From NCBI RefSeq assembly GCF_900113665.1, contig NZ_FOQD01000022.1, positions 26,463 through 90,462 on the forward strand: 64,000 nucleotides of DNA. Reading direction: 5' to 3'. Position 1 is the stretch's first letter. Every line of letters starts with the position of its first letter. Positions 51,720-57,901 of this stretch are shown one piece after another. The notes under the pieces are model-generated. The model did not search any database. It saw only the letters and a list, made by a program, of their open reading frames with translations, and was not told the origin of the DNA. The stretch comes from Planctomicrobium piriforme (lineage in GTDB: Bacteria; Planctomycetota; Planctomycetia; Planctomycetales; Planctomycetaceae). The position numbers and the translations under genes are program-made.

Positions 51720-52432
51720 CGGCCAGGCTCCTGTTCCAGCGGTCCCGCCCGCCCCTGCTCGGCGGCGGCCACCATTGTGTCCGCGGCCCAGCGGTCGTAC
51801 TCCGCTCCCTGCGACTGCCAGCGGCGGGTCGGCCACGCTGAAAAGTCGGTCCAGGCCGCCTCGGCGGCCACCGCAGCCGCATATTCCTCTTCCCACAGCC
51901 GTGGCTCGGCAGCGGGAAACGGGCACCCGTAATCCACCTCGACCGCGAGCGGCCAGCGTGCGGGGCCGCCGCACCGCCAGGACAGTTCCGCAAAACAATC
52001 GCCGCTGCGTGCGAGGATGCACATCACCGCCCAGTCGCAGTGACCAAACGCCCGCTGAAAGGTCTCCCGGTCCACCCGGCTGGGCTGGGGGCTGCTGCCG
52101 GGATGCGTGTGGATCCAGATCCGCCCGAATTCCTCCGGCCGTCGTCCCTGGTCGACCTGCGCATCAAAGAACGCCGCGACCGCCGCATCCTCAAACGACA
52201 CGAACGTGGACGTACAGGACTGCTGGATGAGCGCCAGCTCGTGGACCAGGAGCAGGCCGTCGGGGCGGCTGATCCCGAACGCCCCGACTTCCGTGGGGCC
52301 CAGGTCACGCAGGAACAGCAGCTTGGCCCAGGCGGGGGGGCTGAACCGCAGCGCCGGACGTCGGAGAGGCCGTTTCCGGCGGGGACGGCGATATGGCCGC
52401 CGTCTCAACAGTGGGGGGATGGCACGGGACAT
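51716..52432 (-). CDS. JAB/JAMM (Mov34/MPN/PAD-1) metallopeptidase, predicted deubiquitinase-like
   Basis: 238 residues from ATG 52432 (GAGGA 8 nt upstream); a TTG five codons earlier is possible. After a very basic Arg/Pro-rich N-terminus (about 6-28) the JAB domain carries a complete JAMM site: Glu48 in GPTEVGAFG and H108-x-H110-P-x6-S118-x-x-D121 in HTHPGSSPQPSRVD. It is therefore probably an active zinc isopeptidase. Predicted job: trimming the Ub-like precursor and/or removing it from targets. The start lies 128 nt inside the preceding E2-like gene (different frame), and the stop overlaps the E1 gene by 4 nt, so the three are translated in a coupled way. No signal peptide; cytosolic. Confidence 0.9.
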   Translation of the reverse strand: MSRAIPPLLRRRPYRRPRRKRPLRRPALRFSPPAWAKLLFLRDLGPTEVGAFGISRPDGLLLVHELALIQQSCTSTFVSFEDAAVAAFFDAQVDQGRRPEEFGRIWIHTHPGSSPQPSRVDRETFQRAFGHCDWAVMCILARSGDCFAELSWRCGGPARWPLAVEVDYGCPFPAAEPRLWEEEYAAAVAAEAAWTDFSAWPTRRWQSQGAEYDRWAADTMVAAAEQGRAGPLEQEPGR

Positions 52433-53390
52433 GATCAGGTTCCTCAACAGGGTCGGGACAATGGGGACAACGCTGTTCAGTCAGGCAGTCGTCGCAGCAG
52501 GCCGCGGCGCAGCGCTCGCACTGGTTCAGACAGTGCTCACAGAACCAGTCGTCGCAGTGCGGGCAGCGTTGACCGCAGTCGCTGCAATGACTGTTGCTGC
52601 AGCCCAGGCAGAGCTGGCTGCAGCGTTCGCAGAGCCGCGAGCCGCAGCGACGGCATTCGGAGGCGTCTTCATCGTTCGTCTGTGTACCGCAGTCGCTGCA
52701 GGGGAGCGCCGTCCACTCGGAGAGCGGGACATAGGCGGAGCCGGCGTTGTAGGTCCGCAGGATCTGCCGCACCAGCAGGCAAAATTCCCCCAGCCGCCCC
52801 TCCTGCAACGCGCGGGCGAGCACCGGCTTGCCGTCCCCTTCGCAGAGCTGTTCCTGCTGGACGTGCGGATGCGTGACTCGCGACTGCGAGGCGGCGGGAC
52901 TGGGGTCGAGCGCCCGGATCTGATAGGGCGCCGGACCGCGGAGCTGATTCAAGTCGAGCCGGATCTCGAACGGACCCAGGTCGACGTCTTCGAGCACGAT
53001 CCGTTCGGTGGTGACCGCCAACGCCCGTTCCCGCCAGTGCAGTTCAACGTTTTCAAACTCTTGGTTGAGAGACTGCAGTTCTTCCCACAGCTCCCGCAGG
53101 TTGAGCGAGGCCGGCGGGGGATCGGGGCGCAGCAGGCCGGTTGCCAGGGTCGCGAGTTCGCGGCTGAGCAGGCGGACTTCCGTCCCCAAACGCGACTGGC
53201 ACTCGGCCGCGGCGGCGGCATAACGCCGCACGAGCGCCCGGCGCCACTGGCGTTCCAGTCGCTGCAGTTGCTGGCAGCGGCCCGGGAGCGACTCGCAGGA
53301 AAGACTGGCCGCCGCCGACGGACCTTGGTACTGCTCTTCCAAAAACAGCGCCGCCCGCAGGAGCAGCCGGCGCGATTCGGGGATCGGCAT
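52305..53390 (-). CDS. E2 (UBC)-like protein fused to a multi-CxxC RING/treble-clef-like zinc region
   Basis: 361 residues. Residues 1-115 are helical, possibly a coiled coil. Residues about 115-225 read as a divergent E2 fold: strand segments (ITTERIVLEDVDLGPFEIRL type), then THPHV (173-177) in the place of the E2 HPN motif and LCEGDG with Cys183 as candidate thioester Cys, then helices (LLVRQILRTYN). Residues 231-311 contain about ten CxxC pairs (CSDC, CRRC, CERC, CLGC, CSDC, CPHC, CEHC, CERC, CDDC, CPHC), enough for several zinc sites and suggestive of RING-like/zinc-ribbon modules acting as an E3. The tail (315-361) is Pro/Ala-rich. ATG 53390 has a strong GGAGG. Function is inferred from motifs and from E1/JAB/Ub-like neighbours. 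Confidence 0.78.
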   Translation of the reverse strand: MPIPESRRLLLRAALFLEEQYQGPSAAASLSCESLPGRCQQLQRLERQWRRALVRRYAAAAAECQSRLGTEVRLLSRELATLATGLLRPDPPPASLNLRELWEELQSLNQEFENVELHWRERALAVTTERIVLEDVDLGPFEIRLDLNQLRGPAPYQIRALDPSPAASQSRVTHPHVQQEQLCEGDGKPVLARALQEGRLGEFCLLVRQILRTYNAGSAYVPLSEWTALPCSDCGTQTNDEDASECRRCGSRLCERCSQLCLGCSNSHCSDCGQRCPHCDDWFCEHCLNQCERCAAACCDDCLTEQRCPHCPDPVEEPDHVPCHPPTVETAAISPSPPETASPTSGAAVQPPRLGQAAVPA

Positions 53391-53462
53391 CAGGAGGCCT
53401 CCTTTCGAATCAGGGATGATAAAGCGACAAAATCGTGGTCGGAGCCGAAGCGGTGGTCCGGT

Positions 53463-53660
53463 TCAGCGGTGACGACTGGGCCGTCGTTCGCGACGGGAAG
53501 GCGGCATCGGGCGAATATCGCCGTTGTGCACCAGGAGTCCGAGCAGCACCAGGGCGACGCCCAGGAACACCGCCCAGGATCCGCTGGCGGCACCTGCGAA
53601 CACCGCTCCGACCACTGCGCCCAGAAAATAAAGACTGTTGAGCCGTTGCCGGGCTCCCAT
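53463..53660 (-). CDS. Small two-span membrane protein
   Basis: 65 residues, start ATG 53660 with AAGGA about 6 nt upstream. Two hydrophobic helices (SLYFLGAVVGAVFAGAASGSW and VFLGVALVLLGLLV) are followed by a basic tail ending PPSRRERRPSRHR. No family recognised. It sits between the Ub-like gene (114 bp upstream) and the E2-like gene (72 bp downstream), on the same strand. It might anchor the conjugation complex at the membrane, but that is speculation. An overlapping frame in another phase (53390-53725) lacks these features and is discarded. Confidence 0.62.
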   Translation of the reverse strand: MGARQRLNSLYFLGAVVGAVFAGAASGSWAVFLGVALVLLGLLVHNGDIRPMPPSRRERRPSRHR

Positions 53661-53774
53661 AAGGGTTCCTTCACGAGAGAGAGTGGGGGGCGGTAATCAC
53701 AGTTGCTGAACATGATCAGGAACATGAAGAACGCGGCATGAGGAGCCCTCCCTGGCTCCTCATGCTTCGCTTTC

Positions 53775-54011
53775 TTAGTTGTGTTGACGGGGCCTTGCCC
53801 CTTCGATTTTGGTGGGGGTGACCGAGACCCGATCTGCAGGCTGCAGGACGGCGTCCGCCGTGGTCGGTTGGCGGTTGACCCGAATCAAGTAATCCTGCGG
53901 TCGGCCATGCGGCAGGCGTTGACGAAACAGATCCGAGATCGTAGTGCCGTCGGCCACATCGATCTGGTCGGCGAACCCGGCGCCATCGTTGTTGATAAAG
54001 AGAATCTGCAT
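53775..54011 (-). CDS. Ubiquitin-like beta-grasp protein (MoaD/ThiS-like; conjugation tag candidate)
   Basis: 78 residues. The pattern is a beta-grasp: MQILFINNDGAGFADQIDV (two strands), TISDLFRQRLP (helix), YLIRVNRQPTT (strand), DAVLQPADRVSVTPTKIEGA (last strands). The N-x-x-x...L-x-x-G/A-D-R-V-x-V pattern is shared with MoaD/ThiS and with small Ub-like proteins of bacterial conjugation operons. The mature-type ending is not an exposed Gly-Gly: G71-A72 is followed by RPRQHN, so processing by the JAB peptidase may be needed before E1 activation. ATG 54011 has only a weak ribosome site. Lies upstream of the E2-like, JAB and E1 genes. Confidence 0.8.
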   Translation of the reverse strand: MQILFINNDGAGFADQIDVADGTTISDLFRQRLPHGRPQDYLIRVNRQPTTADAVLQPADRVSVTPTKIEGARPRQHN

Positions 54012-54030
54012 TGCGTGTTGAGGCTTTCAG

Positions 54031-54166
54031 GTGGAAGGTGGAGAAGGAGTCCGGAGTCGAGGGTCCAGAGTCCAGAGTCAGAAAACACGAAGGGAACGGC
54101 TGAAGGAACGTGCAGCGGTCGCATGCCCGGATCGCTGATTGCTGATAGCTGACCGCCGACTGCTCT
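54031..54166. repeat. 7-nt tandem repeat tracts upstream of the Ub-like gene
   Basis: Heptads at 54031-54044 (GTGGAAG, GTGGAGA) lead into GAGTCCG, GAGTCGA, GGGTCCA, GAGTCCA, GAGTCAG (54047-54081). A second array, TCGCTGA, TTGCTGA, TAGCTGA, CCGCCGA, CTGCTCT, fills 54132-54166 and touches the stop codon of the 99-residue protein gene. The spacer between the two genes is 154 bp. Confidence 0.85.
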
Positions 54167-54465
54167 TAGTAATCCTCAGGCAGCAGGACGGTCGTCACTG
54201 AGCGGTCGGCTTCGGTGATGATCCAGAACTTCGTTCCGGCGGCAGTGTGGTAGACCGAGAACAACTGGCCGCCGTCCGACAGTGCGGCGTCATTCCCCGC
54301 GGCATCGTTGGGCGAGCAGTCCCCCCAGTCTCCGCTGAGGTGCCCGTTGAGCGCGGCCTGGATCTCTCCGGTCGTCAGCGCCGCCAGCGCGGCCGGCGTC
54401 GAGACGATCCGGCCTGATGAAAAGCGCGTCCCGGATCCAGAGGTGATCAGGGCTATCAGGCCCAC
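54166..54465 (-). CDS. Conserved small protein of the Ub-like cluster (about 99 residues)
   Basis: The supported part is ITSGSGTRFSSGRIVSTPAA, then LSGDWGDCSPNDAAGNDAAL and FWIITEADRSVTTVLLPEDY to the stop. This layout (start S/TPGR-A-LAAL, central HLSGDWGD, C-terminal ITEADRS.TTVLLPE.Y) is a widespread small protein usually labelled hypothetical or plasmid-related. No ATG fits; GTG 54465 is the likeliest start, giving a 10-nt overlap with the preceding gene, and GGAGGTGG covers that start. No catalytic motif is evident; the Trp-Gly-Asp and Glu-Ala-Asp-Arg runs are conserved-looking. Cytosolic. Role unknown; recurrent association with mobile or conjugation-type clusters is an inference. Confidence 0.7.
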   Translation of the reverse strand: MGLIALITSGSGTRFSSGRIVSTPAALAALTTGEIQAALNGHLSGDWGDCSPNDAAGNDAALSDGGQLFSVYHTAAGTKFWIITEADRSVTTVLLPEDY

Positions 54466-54665
54466 CTCCGGCCGCGGTGCGGCACCGGGACGTTCCGCCG
54501 CAGTTCCGCATCGTCCCAGTCGATCATCTGCGGGATCAGCCGATCTGGTTCGGGATCGAACCCGCACTGCCGGGAATCGGCGATGGAAAATCCCCGGCGA
54601 CGGATCTCGGAGAGGTCTTCACCGGTAGCGGAGGCAACAGCGGCATTCAGTTCATGTTGGGTCAT
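54456..54665 (-). CDS. Small conserved acidic protein of the Ub-like cluster
   Basis: 69 residues. ATG 54665 has GGAG 8 nt upstream. The N-terminus, MTQHELNAAVASATGEDLSEIRRRGFS, is an amphipathic helix pair; it is followed by an acidic part (DPEPDRLIPQMIDWDDAE) and a basic end. Similar short proteins with TGE-x-x-x-EIRRxGFS and a DFDPEPD...IDWD motif are common in planctomycetes, without known function. It directly precedes and overlaps the 99-residue protein gene, so they are probably co-translated. It may be an adaptor or a small modification target, but nothing in the sequence proves that. Confidence 0.68.
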   Translation of the reverse strand: MTQHELNAAVASATGEDLSEIRRRGFSIADSRQCGFDPEPDRLIPQMIDWDDAELRRNVPVPHRGRRWA

Positions 54666-54689
54666 CGGTTCAACTCCAAAAGAGAAGGA

Positions 54690-54746
54690 ACACGACCACC
54701 CCGGGGGCGGTCGTGTGGAAACACCACCGCCCCAGACGCCTGGGGC
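54690..54746 (-). promoter_or_regulatory. Two adjacent GC-rich hairpins in a 100-nt operon spacer
   Basis: GCCCCAG/CTGGGGC (54729-54735 and 54740-54746, 4-nt loop) and ACACGACC/GGTCGTGT (54690-54697 and 54709-54716, extended by further pairs) occur in succession on the minus strand. They lie between the 81- and 69-residue protein genes and just before a pyrimidine-rich run and the next ribosome site. They could act as an attenuator or an mRNA-processing point that sets expression of the downstream Ub-like, E2, JAB and E1 genes. Confidence 0.5.
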
Positions 54747-54765
54747 CGGAGATCAAAGAGTCAGT

Positions 54766-55011
54766 TCAGTGGGCCGGCAGCAGCCAATGGGCCTGCAGCC
54801 AGTCCGTCTCGGCCGCCAGCGCGGCAGACCGATTCGGAAACGGCCCCAACAGCGGGCCCTGCACCGGAGAAAGATCGGCGGTCCAGCGACCGTCAGACGT
54901 CGGTTCGACATACGAACCCCGCGCGATCGTGACTCGACCCAGCGCGGTCAGTTCGAGTTCTTCGCTGTAGAGACAGCGGATCTCGCCGCCAGAAGTTACC
55001 AGCAGTTCCAG
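54766..55011 (-). CDS. 81-residue conserved protein with apparent CTG start
   Basis: The frame read from CTG 55011 gives LELLVTSGGEIRCLY, then ELELTALGRVTIARGSYVEP, GRWTADLSPVQGPLLGPFP, RSAALAAETDWLQAHWLL and PAH before TGA. It is clearly protein-like: regular strands, a SYVEP-x4-GRWxADLxPV core and a C-terminal helix (ALAAETDWLQAHW). Homologues in planctomycetes begin at the equivalent of the first residue here. There is no ATG, GTG or TTG in frame between this point and the upstream stop, so initiation is probably at CTG, 8 nt after the stop of the 317-residue gene, by coupling. GCGGAGG lies about 20 nt upstream. Function unknown. Confidence 0.72.
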   Translation of the reverse strand: MELLVTSGGEIRCLYSEELELTALGRVTIARGSYVEPTSDGRWTADLSPVQGPLLGPFPNRSAALAAETDWLQAHWLLPAH

Positions 55012-55019
55012 ACCGGCTG

Positions 55020-55973
55020 CTACCGCGGCCTCCGCAGAATGTTCCGGCGCGGTCGATCGACCAGCAGGCCGTCCAGCGCCGACTGCACACCGGCCAGTTG
55101 TGTGCTGATCGTCTTCCGGAGCCGTTGGTCGTCCCGCAACTGCTGCGGCTCAACGCCGCCGACGAGCTCCTGGCAGCGGTTGACGAGTTGCTCCAACTGC
55201 AGATCGGAGCGGATGCTGAGCGTGCGAAACCGCGTCAAGAACTCGGTCAGGTTGGTGACAGCCGAATCACGGAACACCTTGGTCTGACCGCCGTCGGCGC
55301 CCCGCAGGCGTTCGTGGAGATGATCCACCAGCTTGGAGAGTTCGTCCACGAACGCCGTTTCGGCCAACTGCACCGCCGCATCAAAGCGGGCCTGCATGCG
55401 TCGGCATTCCTGCTGGTACAGCTCGGGGTTGAGCTGCTGCAGGTAGGCCGGGGGCTCGACGGAGGGAAAGTCATGATCGATCGCGAACAGGCCCAAGAGG
55501 GAACGGGGATAGTCTTCAGCGGAGTACAAGTTGCCGAGGCGGCGCCGGGCAGCCGTCCGCAGTTCGCCAAAGTGTTCATCCAGGCCCGCGACGGCTGTTT
55601 CCAGCTCATCGCAGTACTGCGCCAGTTGCTGATCAAATTCGGTGACCGCGCTCTGCCGGATCAGCCGGATGCCCGGTTCGGGATAGGGGAGCGAAATCGC
55701 CCGCCAGTAACTCAGGCACCGCCCTTTGACGGAAGTCACTTGCTTGAAAGCGGGATGGGTGGTGTCGAGCAGCTTCTTGCCGGCAGAGAGATATTTGCCT
55801 TCCGCGCCGAACGCGTCGGCCGCCTGGTTCTTCTGCTGGGCGTTCAGGGACTTGCGGACGCCCAGCCAGGTAAAGCTGATCCGCGCGGCAGCCATGGTGG
55901 TCCGCAGCTGCTGCGCCGGGGTGGTCTGCGTTGCCGGACGAACCGGCGACTTTTCGCGTAATGAGAGTGTCAT
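55020..55973 (-). CDS. Conserved hypothetical protein, first gene of the Ub-like operon
   Basis: 317 residues from ATG 55973, which has AAAGGA just upstream; Mets at 55997 and 55994 would start inside the T-run of the preceding terminator. The sequence is all-helical: AARISFTWLGVRKSLNAQQKNQAADAF, then DTTHPAFKQVTSVKGRCLSYW and long amphipathic helices up to the basic end DRPRRNILRRPR. No enzymatic motif or membrane segment. The family is not recognised; the opening T.LGVRK.L...Q...AA..F.A is seen in conserved hypotheticals of similar clusters. Being directly downstream of a strong terminator, it should start the transcript that runs to the E1 gene. Confidence 0.72.
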   Translation of the reverse strand: MTLSLREKSPVRPATQTTPAQQLRTTMAAARISFTWLGVRKSLNAQQKNQAADAFGAEGKYLSAGKKLLDTTHPAFKQVTSVKGRCLSYWRAISLPYPEPGIRLIRQSAVTEFDQQLAQYCDELETAVAGLDEHFGELRTAARRRLGNLYSAEDYPRSLLGLFAIDHDFPSVEPPAYLQQLNPELYQQECRRMQARFDAAVQLAETAFVDELSKLVDHLHERLRGADGGQTKVFRDSAVTNLTEFLTRFRTLSIRSDLQLEQLVNRCQELVGGVEPQQLRDDQRLRKTISTQLAGVQSALDGLLVDRPRRNILRRPR

Positions 55974-56003
55974 AGAATCCTTTTGAGAGGCCATCATCGA
56001 AAG

Positions 56004-56038
56004 AAAAAGCCGCCGGGCTCAGACATGAACCCGGCGGC
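56004..56038 (-). terminator. Rho-independent terminator after the lipoprotein/membrane-protein pair
   Basis: GCCGCCGGGCTC (56009-56020) pairs with GAACCCGGCGGC (56027-56038) over a 6-nt loop with one G-T pair. Five T follow on the minus strand (56004-56008), then CTTT. It separates this pair from the operon starting at 55973. Confidence 0.93.
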
Positions 56039-56061
56039 AAGGAATGGACGGTCACGCAAGA

Positions 56062-56553
56062 TCATTGGCCAGGGCTCAGCTTCTGGTTGGACTTCCAGCT
56101 ATTACCCAACCAGACGTCTTTGAAAATAAATGGCTTAATATCCTTTCCGGTCAATTGAAACGTGATCGGCATCTCTATGTTTGAATCAAAGCTTTTCAGA
56201 GGAAAGGCCAAACTAACTGCGTGATCCTTGTTGGGCTCCCACAGCTCAAAACTGTGTATCTGAAAATCACTTCCACCGGTCCCACGTGCCATTTCGCTGT
56301 CGACTTTCACCGACAACGCGCCGTTGCGAAGATTGCCGGGGTGCTGGTGCCAGAGGGTCACGACAAAAGTGGGATTGCCAATCAGCGATTGCTGTAGTTG
56401 ACCCGTAGCCATTGGCACGACCTGCGGCTTGGAATCCTCCTGCCATTTAGAATAGAACGCCAAACCAAAGAAGGCCGTGATCGGGATGACCACAAATACA
56501 ATTGCAAAGACATTGCCGCCGTCTTGATACCAATATTTCTGAGTGGTGTTCAT
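56062..56553 (-). CDS. Single-span membrane protein of unknown function
   Basis: 163 residues from ATG 56553, overlapping the lipoprotein gene stop by ATGA. One membrane helix (NVFAIVFVVIPITAFFGLAFYS, about 12-33) is followed by an extracytoplasmic beta-rich domain of about 125 residues (LIGNPTFVVTLWHQ, GALSVKVDSEMARG, MPITFQLTGKDIKPFIF). It resembles small planctomycete secreted beta-sandwich proteins, but no named family was recognised. Translational coupling with the lipoprotein suggests a common complex on the outer face of the membrane. The longer upstream frame is not protein-like. Confidence 0.7.
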   Translation of the reverse strand: MNTTQKYWYQDGGNVFAIVFVVIPITAFFGLAFYSKWQEDSKPQVVPMATGQLQQSLIGNPTFVVTLWHQHPGNLRNGALSVKVDSEMARGTGGSDFQIHSFELWEPNKDHAVSLAFPLKSFDSNIEMPITFQLTGKDIKPFIFKDVWLGNSWKSNQKLSPGQ

Positions 56554-57764
56554 TTCGCCCCCATTTGAAAGGGGCCGCAGTCCACCTTGGCTACGATTTG
56601 ACCGTCGGACTGAATGACATGAATCCACGCGCGATGATCCACGAGCAGACAAGCCAGGATGAGCCGGCGATCGGGGGAGGGGAAAAGATGGTGAACCAGG
56701 AAAAATTCCGGGACCGTTCCCTCCAGTAACACTCGTCGTCGCTGCAACTGACCATCGACTAACTCGATTCGTGCAGGCCGCGCGTCGTCATCCATTTTGA
56801 GCCGGCAATGCAGCGCATATCGACCTTGCTCGAAGGAAGAGGTCTGGATCGTTGTCCAAGGACGGTCTGCCGCATCATACGCAAAAATCTGGTCAAATTC
56901 CTTTTTCTGAGATTCTGTCAGCGGCTCATTTTTGATTCTTCGTGCCTTCAAATCGAAGGCAATCACTCCCTGGGGAATTGGACAACGCAGAACCTGACCA
57001 GACCAAATGCCTTGAGGTAGAGGAAAGCAATGCTCCGCCTTCGCGACTCCTTCGGCATCACGATTTCCCTGAGCGAAGGTGCGTGATGCATTTTCCAGAT
57101 CCGTTTCCAGCGGATATTCCCATCCGTCCCAGTCCACAAATAAAAACTGCGGCTCATTGTCTTTATTAAGCTTCATCGCCAGATAACCAGATCCATCTGG
57201 GCACATGGGAGAAACGTGCGCCCCCTGAGCAAGAAGCATCGCTGGTGGCGCGGTCAGTTCCATCAGTTTATTGTTCTCAACTTCATATACTGCGAACCGC
57301 CCCAGCCAGTCGGTCTCGTTCTTCATGTTGAGTGGATTGTCAGTGTGGTACCAGATCAGAATTCTCTTCCCGGTCGGACAGTAGTAGCAACTTGCACTGC
57401 ATAGATCGCGCCGAGCTTTGGCGTCTCCCCAAATCTGCAACTTGCTCCAGGAAGTCTCGGAATTCAAGAGGGAATACAAACCCACTTGCACCGCCCCCGC
57501 TTCAGCCCCCATGGCCGCTTGAGCAAACGCGACAGCGGGCACGGTCGGTCCCAATGCGACGCTCCGAGGACGTTGCTCTCCGGCCGCAAGTAAGACACGA
57601 GATGCTTTTTTGTCGAGATCGTATTGGGCAACCGATCCATCTGACCGAGTGTGGAAGAAACTTCTGGAATCATAGTTCCAGACCGGTTCTGAAATCGGTC
57701 CACACCCGGTTGCGAAGCAGATGCTGAAAAAGAGGACGTAAGGGAAAAGTGTTGATCGCGGCAT
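56550..57764 (-). CDS. Predicted lipoprotein, beta-propeller-like
   Basis: 404 residues from ATG 57764, with AAAGG 7 nt upstream. A lipoprotein signal peptide is clear: MPRSTLFPYVLFFSICFATGC, lipobox ATGC. The mature part has repeated short strand motifs (ARRDLCSASCYYCPTGKRIL, DGSGYLAMKL, PQFLFVDWDGWEYPL, SPDRRLILACLLVDHRAW), as in WD40/TolB-like propellers, but no defined family. Codon use is less GC-rich than in the flanking conjugation genes. The frame continues 97 codons upstream through the XRE operator repeats and part of the oppositely oriented XRE gene; that part is rejected as coding. Paired with the 163-residue membrane protein. Confidence 0.75.
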   Translation of the reverse strand: MPRSTLFPYVLFFSICFATGCGPISEPVWNYDSRSFFHTRSDGSVAQYDLDKKASRVLLAAGEQRPRSVALGPTVPAVAFAQAAMGAEAGAVQVGLYSLLNSETSWSKLQIWGDAKARRDLCSASCYYCPTGKRILIWYHTDNPLNMKNETDWLGRFAVYEVENNKLMELTAPPAMLLAQGAHVSPMCPDGSGYLAMKLNKDNEPQFLFVDWDGWEYPLETDLENASRTFAQGNRDAEGVAKAEHCFPLPQGIWSGQVLRCPIPQGVIAFDLKARRIKNEPLTESQKKEFDQIFAYDAADRPWTTIQTSSFEQGRYALHCRLKMDDDARPARIELVDGQLQRRRVLLEGTVPEFFLVHHLFPSPDRRLILACLLVDHRAWIHVIQSDGQIVAKVDCGPFQMGAK

Positions 57765-57824
57765 TGGCCCGCCTTTCTTCGTGGAGGAATGAAACAGAAG
57801 CAACTCCGCCTTAATGTCCGAGAC

Positions 57825-57884
57825 GATACCCATCGGCATCGTCTCTGGATGATACTCATCGTCCGTGGAACGATACTCATCGTC
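57825..57884. promoter_or_regulatory. Tandem operator-like repeats between XRE and lipoprotein genes
   Basis: GATACTCATCGTC occurs at 57851-57863 and again at 57872-57884, exactly 21 bp apart (two helical turns). A diverged copy, GATACCCATCGGC, is at 57825-57837. Each box contains the dyad GAT-N4-ATC. They lie 18-77 bp upstream of the XRE regulator start and in the divergent promoter region of the lipoprotein gene, as expected for an autoregulatory operator. Confidence 0.6.
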
Positions 57885-57901
57885 AACTGTCCAATGCTCG
57901 C

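Noticed and set aside
52107..53696. 529-codon plus-strand frame opposite the E2-like and JAB genes
   Set aside because: It is antisense to two genes with recognised motifs (JAMM, E2-like, CxxC pairs). Its own sequence is Arg/Ala/Gln-rich without domains.
51021..54011. PRTRC-type plasmid system (ThiF, JAB, small beta-grasp protein)
   Set aside because: The E1, JAB and Ub-like proteins do not carry the PRTRC protein patterns that I recall, no ParB-like PRTRC gene is present, and an E2-like gene is, so a Ub-like conjugation cluster fits better.
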